NCBI GenBank assembly: GCA_937127435.1
Contig: CAKZLZ010000181.1
Coordinates: 1-46,737 of the forward strand
DNA: 46,737 bases
Direction: 5' to 3'
Origin: an uncultured Verrucomicrobiota bacterium
GTDB taxonomy: Bacteria > Verrucomicrobiota > Kiritimatiellia > SS1-B-03-39 > UBA6053
Below are positions 8,814-17,235 of the stretch, one piece after another. Both the position numbers and the translations under genes were made by a program. The notes beneath the pieces were generated by a model, which saw only the letters and a list, made by a program, of their open reading frames with translations, was not told where the DNA came from and searched no databases. Each line of letters opens with the position of its first letter. The stretch's first letter is position 1.

Positions 8814-9513
8814 AAATTTAATTGAAGTAGAAGGTTTAACTTTTGCCTATGGTGAAGTCGCCACTTTACGGGGGGTCGATTTCACGGTGCCAAAAGGAAA
8901 AGTTGTAAGCCTCATGGGCAGGAACGGGGTGGGGAAAACCACCTTGCTGAAAACCTTGATGGGTTTAAATCAGTCGAATGGCGGCACGATAACTTTTGAC
9001 GGCAAAGACATGACGAAGATGCCGACCCATGACCGGGTGAAAGGTGGACTGGGTTATGTGCCTCAGGGACGTCAAATTTTTCCGCGGCTGACCGTCGAGG
9101 ATAATCTGAAAATCGGCTTGGGTGCCCGGTCGGCCACCCTGCGGAAAGTGCCCCAGGACATTTATGAATTCTTTCCCGTACTTTACGATATGCGGGCCCG
9201 TGCGGGGGGCAATCTTTCCGGAGGACAGCAGCAGCAGTTGGCCATCGGACGTGCACTGGCAACCGACCCCCAATTATTGTTGTTGGACGAACCCACAGAA
9301 GGAATTCAGCCCAACATCATTCAGCTCATTGGCGATATCCTGCAGCAGCTCGCGAAAGAAAAAGGAATGACCATTCTTATCGTAGAGCAGTATCTCGATT
9401 TCGTCAGGGAGATATCCTCCAGCTTTTACATTATGAACCGCGGGGCAATTTCCGCCGGCGGATCTATTAACGAACTTACACAGGATCTGGTCCACCAGTA
9501 TCTGAGTGTTTAG
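8803..9513 (+). CDS. urtE: Urea ABC transporter ATPase UrtE
   Basis: LivF-type ATP-binding subunit, 236 residues. The start is a TTG at 8803, supported by AGGAGG six bases upstream (8791-8796) inside the end of urtD. Walker A GRNGVGKTTLLKTLMG, Q-loop GLGYVPQGRQIFPRLTVEDN, signature LSGGQQQQLAIGRAL, Walker B LLLLDEPTEGIQPN, switch His replaced by Gln in LIVEQYLDFV, as is common in LivF/UrtE proteins. Forms the heteromeric ATPase pair with UrtD. Confidence 0.94.
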   Translation: MDAENLIEVEGLTFAYGEVATLRGVDFTVPKGKVVSLMGRNGVGKTTLLKTLMGLNQSNGGTITFDGKDMTKMPTHDRVKGGLGYVPQGRQIFPRLTVEDNLKIGLGARSATLRKVPQDIYEFFPVLYDMRARAGGNLSGGQQQQLAIGRALATDPQLLLLDEPTEGIQPNIIQLIGDILQQLAKEKGMTILIVEQYLDFVREISSSFYIMNRGAISAGGSINELTQDLVHQYLSV

Positions 9514-9557
9514 AAAAGAAACCAAACAACAACGAACACCTAATAAAGAGAAAAATT

Positions 9558-10520
9558 ATGAACATGAAAAAAGTTATGACTCCTGTACTTACCGCTGCCA
9601 GCTTGCTGGTCGCTGTAAATGCATCTGCAGATATTGAGCTGACCGAAGGCCTTACCGCCACCGGTTTTATTGACATGTCGATCTATGCGGTCGAAAATGA
9701 CACCAATCCGGATACCGCGATGGGACTGGATCAGTGGGAAATTGATTTGATGTATGATTTCGGAAACGGAACGACAGCCCGCGTTGACCTGAATGATCTG
9801 GGTGACGGCATGGTGGTTGAACAGGCCTATGTGGAAGTGGATCTTGGAAGCGGATTCGCAACCAAAGCCGGTTTGTTCCTCTCCGCACTCGGATATGAAG
9901 GTCCGGAACCTGTTGATCTGTGGCAGTACTCTTACTCCGCAACCATCATCGGCTATCCCGGATATTCCAACGGGGTTGCATTGATGTACGGCACTGATGC
10001 ATTCAGTATGTACGTGAGTGTCCTCGACGGATCTTACGATGCGGACGAAGACGCTGAAAGCTTGAGTGTTGAAGCGCAGCTTAAACTGTTTCCTGTGGAA
10101 GGACTGACCTTTCAGGCCGGTTATGCCAGTCAGGATTTTGACGCGGTTGAAGCGCTGGAAGATGTTCCGGCGGCCGAAGCCTACGACCAGGGAATCATTA
10201 ACTTCTGGATCGAGTATACGACTGGTGCATTGACGGTTGCGGCTGAATACAATGTACTCATGGAAATTGGCGGAGTGGATGGTGACGGAGACGGATACCT
10301 GGTGATGGCAAATTATGCTTTCACGGATAAATTCGGCCTGACCCTGCGTACTTCCGGTGTTTCATTGGACAGCGGATACGAAGATACTGCATTTACCATC
10401 AGTCCCAGCTATGCAATTAACGACAACCTGTTTGTATTGCTTGAAGCACGTACAGATGACTATAACGAAGATACTCTCGACGGCGAAAGCTACGCGGCTG
10501 AGATGATCTTTTCTTTCTAA
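9558..10520 (+). CDS. Outer-membrane beta-barrel (putative porin) in urea operon
   Basis: 320 residues with a Sec signal (MNMKKVMTPVLTAASLLVAV, then NASAD), alternating aromatic/hydrophobic strands, Asp/Glu-rich turns and a C-terminal Phe (EMIFSF) as in proteins inserted by the Bam machinery. Strands such as GFIDMSIYAVEN and DLMYDFGNGTTARVDLND suggest a small barrel of the OutO/porin-like type. It sits between urtE and the urease genes, so a role as the outer-membrane entry channel for urea or related small amides is a reasonable inference. Its family assignment is uncertain. Confidence 0.7.
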   Translation: MNMKKVMTPVLTAASLLVAVNASADIELTEGLTATGFIDMSIYAVENDTNPDTAMGLDQWEIDLMYDFGNGTTARVDLNDLGDGMVVEQAYVEVDLGSGFATKAGLFLSALGYEGPEPVDLWQYSYSATIIGYPGYSNGVALMYGTDAFSMYVSVLDGSYDADEDAESLSVEAQLKLFPVEGLTFQAGYASQDFDAVEALEDVPAAEAYDQGIINFWIEYTTGALTVAAEYNVLMEIGGVDGDGDGYLVMANYAFTDKFGLTLRTSGVSLDSGYEDTAFTISPSYAINDNLFVLLEARTDDYNEDTLDGESYAAEMIFSF

Positions 10521-10549
10521 GTTGCAGAAAACTTAAAATGAAATTACAG

Positions 10550-10586
10550 GGATCACGCTTCGGGCTTGTCAGTCCGGGCGTGATCC
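10550..10586 (+). other. Hairpin between barrel gene and ureAB
   Basis: GGATCACGC and GCGTGATCC form a perfect 9-bp stem, with further CGG/CCG pairing inside. It is followed by TTATGTTG, not a T-run. Probably a weak attenuator or an mRNA 3'-end stabiliser separating transport from urease message. Confidence 0.55.
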
Positions 10587-10625
10587 TTATGTTGTAAATT
10601 TCTAAACTTATTAACCGGAGCGAAT

Positions 10626-11384
10626 ATGCGGCTGTCCCCAAGAGATATTGATAAACTGATGTTACATCAGGCCGGTACCCTGGCCCAGAAACGGTATGCC
10701 CGCGGGGTGCGCTTGAATCATCCGGAATCCGTGGCTTTGATTGCCACCCAACTTTTAGAATTTATACGTGATGGTGAATCGGTTTCATCTTTGATGAACA
10801 AAGGAAAGCAGCTTCTCGGCTTCAACGATGTGATGCCCGGGGTGGCGGAAACCGTGCATGAAGTTCAGGTGGAAGGGACTTTCCCCGACGGCACCAAGCT
10901 GGTTACGGTTCACGATCCGGTTTGCCGGGAGCAGGGAGACCCGGCTTTGGTTCTGTATGGCTCCGGTCTCACCCGGAGCGGTGAACCCGGCCCCGCAAAG
11001 GACTGCTGTTTACCCGGCGAAAGAACCTTTGCCCAAGATAAGATTGAGCTCAATGCCGGACGGGAAACGGTGCAAATTGAAGTCACCAATCATGGAGATC
11101 GACCGGTACAGGTCGGATCTCATTATCCCTTTTTTGAAACCAATGCCGGTCTGGTTTTTGACCGGAAGAAAGCATTCGGTATGCGTTTGGATATTGCGGC
11201 GGGAACCGCGGTGCGCTTTGAACCCGGCGAAAGTAAAAAAGTACAACTGGTACGCATCGCAGGGGAAGAAATTATTTACGGCGGGAATGCGATCACTTCC
11301 GGGTCCGCAAAACCCGATGCGGCCGATGCGGCTTTGGCCCGCGCGATTGAACGGAATTTTAGTCATCAGGAGGATCTGTCATGA
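10626..11384 (+). CDS. ureAB: Urease gamma-beta fusion subunit
   Basis: Structural urease subunit of 252 residues in which the gamma domain (residues 1-100, [40 protein letters not shown]) is joined to the beta domain (about 118-235, [35 protein letters not shown]). A fused UreA-UreB occurs in Helicobacter and some other bacteria. HYPFFETN differs from the more usual HYHF at one residue. The start has CCGGAG just upstream. Overlaps ureC by four bases. Confidence 0.94.
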   Translation: MRLSPRDIDKLMLHQAGTLAQKRYARGVRLNHPESVALIATQLLEFIRDGESVSSLMNKGKQLLGFNDVMPGVAETVHEVQVEGTFPDGTKLVTVHDPVCREQGDPALVLYGSGLTRSGEPGPAKDCCLPGERTFAQDKIELNAGRETVQIEVTNHGDRPVQVGSHYPFFETNAGLVFDRKKAFGMRLDIAAGTAVRFEPGESKKVQLVRIAGEEIIYGGNAITSGSAKPDAADAALARAIERNFSHQEDLS

Positions 11385-13093
11385 GTCAGCACATTACCAG
11401 AAGAGGCTATGCGGATATGTATGGCATCACCGTGGGGGATGCCCTGCGCTTGGGGGACACCAACCTTTGGATCTCACCGGAAAAAGATTACACCGTGTTT
11501 GGCGAAGAATGTAAATTCGGCGGCGGAAAAGTTTTACGTGATGGTATGGGACAGGCCACGGGCATCCCGGCGGATGAGGTTTTGGATTTGGTGATTACCA
11601 ATGCACTGATTCTGGATTATACCGGAGTTATTAAAGCGGATATTGGCATTAAAGGCGGACGCATTGTCGGAATCGGAAAAGCCGGCAATCCGCATATCAT
11701 GCCGGAGGTCGATGCCAATATGATTGTGGGGGTCGGGACCGAAGTGATTGCCGGCGAAAAGATGGTACTTACAGCCGGAGCGATTGATTGTCATATTCAC
11801 TTTATCTGTCCGCAACAAATTGATGAAGCTCTGGCTTCCGGAATCACCACCATGCTGGGAGGTGGCACCGGACCGAGTACGGGTACCAATGCGACCACCT
11901 GTACGCCGGGCGCGTTTCATGTGGAAATGATGTTGCGGGCCACCGACGGGTATCCGATGAATTTCGGATTTCTGGGCAAGGGTAATGCCTCCCGGCCGGA
12001 AGGGGTGAAGGAGCAGATTGATGCCGGCGCTTGCGGACTGAAGCTGCACGAAGACTGGGGGACCACTCCCGCTAGTATCGATCAATGTTTGGACATTGCA
12101 GAACAGGAGGATATTCAGGTTTGCATTCATACCGACACTTTAAACGAATCCGGATTTGTTGAAGCCAGTCGGGATGCATTTAAAGGACGCACTATTCATA
12201 CCTACCATACCGAAGGAGCGGGAGGCGGACATGCGCCGGACATTTTGAGTCTTTGCGGTGAAGAAAATGTGCTGCCTTCCTCTACCAATCCGACCCGGCC
12301 GTATACCATCAATACGCTGGACGAACATCTGGATATGTTAATGGTCTGCCATCACTTGGATCGAAGTATTCCCGAGGACGTATCCTTTGCGGAAAGCCGG
12401 ATTCGCGGTGAGACCATTGCGGCCGAAGATATTCTGCACGACATGGGTGCCTTGTCGATTATGGCTTCGGATTCGCAGGCCATGGGCCGCATTGGAGAAG
12501 TGGTTTGCCGCACCTGGCAGACCGCCCATAAAATGAAAGATCAGCGGGGGGACCTTCCCGAAGATGCCGGCAAAGGGCATGATAATTTCCGGGCCCGCCG
12601 CTACGTGGCCAAGTACACCATCAACCCGGCGATCGCCCATGGCTTCTCCCACGAAATTGGATCCGTGGAAGTGGGCAAGTTGGCGGATTTGACTTTATGG
12701 AAACCCGAGTTTTTCGGAATTCGTCCGGAGTTGGTGATTAAAGGCGGGGTGATTGCCCAGGCGCAAATGGGAGATGCCAATGCATCCATTCCCACTCCCC
12801 AGCCTTATATTTCCCGCCCCATGTTCGGGGCCAGTGGCTCTTCGGCCGCGATGCATTCCAAAGTATTTGTTTCCGAAGCTTCGCTGGAAAATGTGGCCGG
12901 TTACGGACTGAACAAAAACGCAGTGGCGGTAAAAAAATGCCGGGGGCTGAAAAAGAGCGATTTGAAATTAAATAATCTGTTGCCCAATATTGAAATTGAT
13001 CCCGAAACCTATCGGGTGACCGTGGATGGGGAGCACCTCACCTGTGAACCGGCAGGTGTATTGCCACTCGCACAACTGTATCATCTCTTTTGA
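11381..13093 (+). CDS. ureC: Urease alpha (catalytic) subunit
   Basis: Hydrolyses urea to ammonia and carbamate at a dinickel centre. The 570-residue length is canonical. Nickel ligands are all visible: His-x-His in [13 protein letters not shown] (about 138/140), the Lys to be carbamylated in GLKLHEDWG (about 221) with the adjacent His, IHTDTLNE (His about 250), [13 protein letters not shown] (His about 276) and the Asp in [11 protein letters not shown] (about 364). The flap segment MVCHHLD is present with its catalytic His and Cys. Everything indicates an active enzyme. The stop overlaps the ureF start. Confidence 0.98.
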   Translation: MSQHITRRGYADMYGITVGDALRLGDTNLWISPEKDYTVFGEECKFGGGKVLRDGMGQATGIPADEVLDLVITNALILDYTGVIKADIGIKGGRIVGIGKAGNPHIMPEVDANMIVGVGTEVIAGEKMVLTAGAIDCHIHFICPQQIDEALASGITTMLGGGTGPSTGTNATTCTPGAFHVEMMLRATDGYPMNFGFLGKGNASRPEGVKEQIDAGACGLKLHEDWGTTPASIDQCLDIAEQEDIQVCIHTDTLNESGFVEASRDAFKGRTIHTYHTEGAGGGHAPDILSLCGEENVLPSSTNPTRPYTINTLDEHLDMLMVCHHLDRSIPEDVSFAESRIRGETIAAEDILHDMGALSIMASDSQAMGRIGEVVCRTWQTAHKMKDQRGDLPEDAGKGHDNFRARRYVAKYTINPAIAHGFSHEIGSVEVGKLADLTLWKPEFFGIRPELVIKGGVIAQAQMGDANASIPTPQPYISRPMFGASGSSAAMHSKVFVSEASLENVAGYGLNKNAVAVKKCRGLKKSDLKLNNLLPNIEIDPETYRVTVDGEHLTCEPAGVLPLAQLYHLF

Positions 13094-13761
13094 TGAGCAC
13101 GGGACTTCTCAACTGGTATCATTTGGCGGACTCTGCGTTTCCGACCGGGGGCTTTGCATTTTCTTCGGGGATTGAGGCTTCGGCAAAATTTGGGTTGTTC
13201 ACCAGCCGCCGGCAGTTTGTGGAGACCTTGCGCTCTGCGATGGAGCAGTGGATTTCCTATGAGATTCCGTTTTTGAAAAGCTGTTTTAATGAAGAGGAAG
13301 ATCCGGTTACATTGCGGGATATGTATCATGCGGGCATGACTTCTCCGCCAATGTTGCGCGGAAGTTTGGTGCAGGGCCGCAGCATGTTGCGCTCGCTTGA
13401 ACATTTGGTGGGAGCTGATGCATTGGCCCGAACCCGCGAACGGGTACCCCGCAACCCCGAGCGCCGGCATTTTCTCTTGGTTTACGGCTGGGGGTTGGCG
13501 GAGCTGGGGATGCCCTTGGCGGAAGCTCAAAATTGTTTTATGTATATTAATGTGCGGGATGCGATTTCGTCGGCCATTCGACTGGGCTGTATTGGCCCGA
13601 TGGAAGGACATCAGATTCAACATCAATTGTTGCAGGAGGGGGAACGGCTCCTCTCAACTTCCCCGGAACTTGACTACCGGGCTGCCCGCAGAAATGCTCC
13701 CGCGCTTGAAATTGCCCAGGCCGGACATGACCGTATTTATTCTAAACTCTTTCAAAGTTAA
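13093..13761 (+). CDS. ureF: Urease accessory protein UreF
   Basis: Assembly factor that gates the GTPase UreG during nickel insertion. 222 residues from the ATG at 13093, which shares its A with the ureC stop (TGATG). UreF blocks: [49 protein letters not shown] and the C-terminal [20 protein letters not shown]. The partner UreD (UreH), normally needed with UreF and UreG, is absent from the window. Confidence 0.93.
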   Translation: MSTGLLNWYHLADSAFPTGGFAFSSGIEASAKFGLFTSRRQFVETLRSAMEQWISYEIPFLKSCFNEEEDPVTLRDMYHAGMTSPPMLRGSLVQGRSMLRSLEHLVGADALARTRERVPRNPERRHFLLVYGWGLAELGMPLAEAQNCFMYINVRDAISSAIRLGCIGPMEGHQIQHQLLQEGERLLSTSPELDYRAARRNAPALEIAQAGHDRIYSKLFQS

Positions 13762-13781
13762 CCCACCTACCGAGAACCTTT

Positions 13782-14534
13782 ATGTGTAACCCTCATTCCC
13801 ATTCCCATTCACACGATCACGGACCGCACGGTCACACCCATGAACATTTGGATCATCCCGGTCACTACGGGGACCGCGATGCCCCTCATCAACGCGATTA
13901 CAGTAAACGCGCATTTACGGTAGGTATCGGCGGACCCGTGGGAACCGGTAAAACCGCACTGTTGCGTTTGCTCTGCCAGAAATTGAAAGACCGCTATCAG
14001 TTGGGCGTTGTCACCAACGATATTTTCACACGCGAAGACGCGGAATTTTTGGTGCGCAATGAAGCGTTGGATGCGGACCGGATTATCGGGGTGGAAACCG
14101 GTGGCTGTCCCCATGCCGCGATTCGTGAAGATGTTTCGTTGAATCTCGATGCGCTCGAAACTCTGATGGAGCGCTTTGATGGAAAACTTGATTTGTTGCT
14201 GATCGAATCAGGGGGAGACAATCTGGCCGCTCATTACAGTCGTGAACTCGCCGACTTCACCATTTACGTGATCGATGTTTCCGGTGGAGATAAAATTCCG
14301 CGAAAGGGCGGACCCGGAATCACTCAAGCCGACTTGTTGGTGATCAATAAAACCGATTTGGCCGAATTGGTGGGTGCAGATTTGAGCGTGATGGATCGGG
14401 ATTCCAAAAAGATGCGGAACGACGGTCCGTTCCTGTTCAGTAACTGCAAAAAAGAAGAAGGCTTGCAGGAAATCATTGCCCATATCGACCACGCTTTGGC
14501 GCACGCGACGGGGACTGAACATTCTCATTCGTAA
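13782..14534 (+). CDS. ureG: Urease accessory GTPase UreG with His-rich N-terminus
   Basis: SIMIBI-class GTPase that couples GTP hydrolysis to nickel delivery. P-loop [18 protein letters not shown] (about residue 49), nickel-binding Cys-Pro-His in [32 protein letters not shown], and the guanine motif NKTDLAE. The first 38 residues hold many His ([18 protein letters not shown]) and the C-terminus ends HSHS, a nickel-binding feature otherwise supplied by UreE; ureE is absent here, so UreG may cover that role. Last gene of the urea operon, ending 11 bases before the convergent nitrate operon. Confidence 0.96.
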   Translation: MCNPHSHSHSHDHGPHGHTHEHLDHPGHYGDRDAPHQRDYSKRAFTVGIGGPVGTGKTALLRLLCQKLKDRYQLGVVTNDIFTREDAEFLVRNEALDADRIIGVETGGCPHAAIREDVSLNLDALETLMERFDGKLDLLLIESGGDNLAAHYSRELADFTIYVIDVSGGDKIPRKGGPGITQADLLVINKTDLAELVGADLSVMDRDSKKMRNDGPFLFSNCKKEEGLQEIIAHIDHALAHATGTEHSHS

Positions 14535-14545
14535 TCAACCCGGCA

Positions 14546-15391
14546 TCAGTTGAACCCGCAAACCCTTCGCATTTCGTCAATGAGGGATTGTGCTTCACTG
14601 GCGGGGCGTCCGTCTTCGGTGGGTTCGTGTTTTCCGGTGATGCCATCGATACCGCCATGGCTGTTTAAATAGGCAAGGGTTTCGACGGGGTGGATGTCCT
14701 TTAAAAAGTCTTGGGAATGAAGCAGGGAGAGCATGGCGATGATCCCGTAGGCTCCCCAGTTGGAGACGTCGGCAAGCAGTAAGGCGTCACAGGGGGTTAC
14801 GCTGGGGATGATATTCAGTTTACTGAATTCCGGCTGGAGATTCCCCATACCGATTTCATTCCCGCCGTCTCCAATGCATACGGTAGGACAATCGGCGTTG
14901 CGTATCAAACTGTCAAAATCGGATGTCTCCCGGCTAATGTTGGTTCCCCGCATATTGTAAAAATTTCCGTCTGCGGATTTACCCGGACATTCAATGGAGA
15001 CGAGGCATAGGGGATGCAGTCTGTTTAGGTGATTCAGATTGAGTTTTTCTGTAGAGGGGGAGAGACCTTGTGATAGCTCCAGGCAGTTAAACATATTTTT
15101 CAAAATTTTGTAGAGGGGACCTCCACAGGCGATGAATGGATGACTTCCCATTTGCGTGAGGGATCGATACAATGCGATGGCACCCGCGGGACCATCCGTC
15201 TCAAAAGTGCCGCAGACAGGAAATCCGGTACCGATGATCACGGTGCCTTTGGGTATACTCAGCAATTCTGCCGCCCGAAGGTAACTTCCGGGGGGCTGTA
15301 CTGCTGCCAGTTCTTTCATCCCGCGAAAGTTTTGTTTTACCATAAGGCTTTCGATGGCGGTACTGTGATCGAGTAACGAAGGGGTGGTCAT
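14546..15391 (-). CDS. DUF4392 protein, D-glutamate cyclase C-terminal half
   Basis: 281 residues matching the C-terminal domain of mitochondrial DGLUCY (D-glutamate cyclase), annotated DUF4392 in bacteria. Visible family blocks: VIIGTGFPVCGTFETDGPAG near residue 52, VSIECPGKSADGNFYNMRG and VCIGDGGNEIGMGNL. The family is linked to cyclisation of D-glutamate to 5-oxo-D-proline; the true bacterial substrate is not certain. It starts one base after the stop of the DUF1445 gene, so the two halves are translationally coupled and probably form one enzyme. Last gene of the nrt operon; it converges on ureG. Confidence 0.85.
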   Translation of the reverse strand: MTTPSLLDHSTAIESLMVKQNFRGMKELAAVQPPGSYLRAAELLSIPKGTVIIGTGFPVCGTFETDGPAGAIALYRSLTQMGSHPFIACGGPLYKILKNMFNCLELSQGLSPSTEKLNLNHLNRLHPLCLVSIECPGKSADGNFYNMRGTNISRETSDFDSLIRNADCPTVCIGDGGNEIGMGNLQPEFSKLNIIPSVTPCDALLLADVSNWGAYGIIAMLSLLHSQDFLKDIHPVETLAYLNSHGGIDGITGKHEPTEDGRPASEAQSLIDEMRRVCGFN

Positions 15392-15392
15392 G

Positions 15393-16220
15393 TTAAGGAA
15401 GCAATGGGGGGGTGAAGGATTCTTGTTCTGTATTTCGAAGATCTGTGATCAGCATATGCCCGGGACTGTGGGTGATGCAAATTTCCGGTGCGGCCTGCAT
15501 GATTGCCAATTGGGGGGTGACCCCACAGGCCCAAAAGACCGGAACTTCTCCGGGTGCGATGGTGACCGCTTCGCCAAAATCCGGCGCATGAATATCCTGA
15601 ATGCCTAATGTGGAAGGGTCTCCGATATGAATGGGCTCCCCGTGCACGTGCGGATACCGTTTGCAAATTTGTGAGGCTTTTTCCGCATCTTCAGGCCGCA
15701 TGGGACGCATGCTGACAACCAGGGGCGAAGAAAAAATTCCGGCGGAAACGCAAGTCTGCCGGGTGATGTACATGGGCACATTTTTATGTTCACTGAGATT
15801 CCGGATTTCCAGGCCGGCGGCTAACAGCGCTTCTTCAAATGAAAAAGAACAGCCAATGAGAAAGGTTCGAAAATCGTTCCGCCAAAAATCACGGACGTCG
15901 GTGTGCTCTGAAAGAAATTTCCCTGCTTTGAATACCCGGTATTTAGGCAGGTCTCTGCGAATATCGAGGTCGCGGGCAACGGATTCCCCGTCAATTTTCC
16001 CGGGGTTGTCGCTGATAGAAATCAGCGGGCAGGGACGGGGGTTCGCTTTGCAGAATGCGGTGAAATCTTCGGTGTAGCGTTCGGGGAGAATCACCAAATT
16101 TGCCTGCACGAAACCCGCTGCCAGCCCGGAGGTGTGGCCGGTGTATTCCCCGTTTCGGATACGCATCCGGAGATCGTATGGGCTAGCCGTTTTGAGGTTG
16201 GGGGAGATGACGTGGTCCAT
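15393..16220 (-). CDS. DUF1445 protein, D-glutamate cyclase N-terminal half
   Basis: 275 residues of the DUF1445 family ('putative hydro-lyase'), equivalent to the N-terminal domain of DGLUCY. Typical blocks: LRMRIRNGEYTGHTSGLAAG, FVQANLVILPERYTEDF, FCKANPRPCPLI, TFLIGCSFSFEEALLAAGL, NVPMYITRQTCVSAG and VPVFWACGVTPQLA. Located 145 bp after nrtD and directly followed by the DUF4392 gene. The gap contains the palindrome TGTACGTACA (16261-16270), so separate expression is possible. A link between a glutamate-cyclising enzyme and nitrate uptake is context only. Confidence 0.87.
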   Translation of the reverse strand: MDHVISPNLKTASPYDLRMRIRNGEYTGHTSGLAAGFVQANLVILPERYTEDFTAFCKANPRPCPLISISDNPGKIDGESVARDLDIRRDLPKYRVFKAGKFLSEHTDVRDFWRNDFRTFLIGCSFSFEEALLAAGLEIRNLSEHKNVPMYITRQTCVSAGIFSSPLVVSMRPMRPEDAEKASQICKRYPHVHGEPIHIGDPSTLGIQDIHAPDFGEAVTIAPGEVPVFWACGVTPQLAIMQAAPEICITHSPGHMLITDLRNTEQESFTPPLLP

Positions 16221-16365
16221 TTCGGTTTACCGTGATTATTGTACGGCCACTCCTAAAGGGTGTACGTACAAATATGTAAACCCACTGTTTCTGAATATCC
16301 GTAAAGTTCAAGTTCTTAATGATACCTCGAAAAGGGCTCGTCTCATCCACAAGCGCAGTAAACGG

Positions 16366-17235
16366 CTAAGCCTGTTGTAGTTCTTCTTTCGGATGGGAGG
16401 AGGTATAGGCTTCAGCTCCAATCAGGGTGTTTTCGGCTTCGTCACCTTCATGGTAATCGCCTTGTTTTCCGTAGAGGTAAGAGATGACCTGATTTCGCAG
16501 AGTATAAAATGCGGGATCTTCCAGGAGGGATTCACGGTCACGCGGACGCTGCAGGGGCACATCGAAAATATCCCCTATACCGGCTGCGGGTCCGTTGGTC
16601 ATGAGCACGATACGGTCAGAGAGCACAATGGCTTCGTCTACATCATGGGTAATCATCAATACGGTTGCGCGGTTCTCTTCCCAGATTTCCAGCAATTCAT
16701 CCTGAAGTTCTTCCCGGGTCAGAGCATCCAATGCGCCGAAGGGTTCGTCTAAGAGGAGAACTTTGGGTTGTACTGCGAGGGCACGGGCAATGGATGCGCG
16801 TTGCTTCATGCCGCCGGAAATTTCTTTGGGCATGCGGTGGGCGGCATGACTGAGTCCCACCATTTCGATGTAGCGCATGGTTTCTTCCTTTTGCTCCTTT
16901 CGATTCAAATCTTTGCGGCAGGTCTTGATGGCCAAGTGAATATTCTGTTGAACATTCATCCAGGGCAACAAAGAATAATTTTGGAACACCACCATGCGTT
17001 CAGGACCCGGTTCCGTAATTTCCCGTCCCCGTAAAGATACCCCGCCGCGGCTACAGGTACTGAGGCCTGCGACCATATTCAGCAAAGTGGATTTTCCGCA
17101 TCCGGAGTGGCCCATCACTGAAACAAATTCACCTTCCTCAATGCGAAGGTTTACACCTTCCACCGCGACAAAAGGGCCGTTTTTGGTTTCGAATATTTTG
17201 GTGGCATCTGAAAATTCTAGCATGGACTGTTTCAT
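16366..17235 (-). CDS. nrtD: Nitrate ABC transporter ATPase NrtD
   Basis: Single-domain ATPase of the nitrate/bicarbonate/taurine class, 289 residues. Walker A GHSGCGKSTLLNMVAGL (about residue 42), Q-loop VVFQNYSLLPWMNVQQN, signature EISGGMKQRASIARAL, Walker B VLLLDEPFGALDALTREELQ and switch His ITHDVDEAI. Pairs with NrtC, with which it overlaps by four bases. Confidence 0.93.
   Translation of the reverse strand: MKQSMLEFSDATKIFETKNGPFVAVEGVNLRIEEGEFVSVMGHSGCGKSTLLNMVAGLSTCSRGGVSLRGREITEPGPERMVVFQNYSLLPWMNVQQNIHLAIKTCRKDLNRKEQKEETMRYIEMVGLSHAAHRMPKEISGGMKQRASIARALAVQPKVLLLDEPFGALDALTREELQDELLEIWEENRATVLMITHDVDEAIVLSDRIVLMTNGPAAGIGDIFDVPLQRPRDRESLLEDPAFYTLRNQVISYLYGKQGDYHEGDEAENTLIGAEAYTSSHPKEELQQA

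Noticed and set aside
16261..16270. TGTACGTACA palindrome resembling the core of the Bacillus AraR operator
   Set aside because: It is 21 kb from araBDA and lacks the full flanks; more likely an unrelated regulator site or chance, so not called an ara operator.
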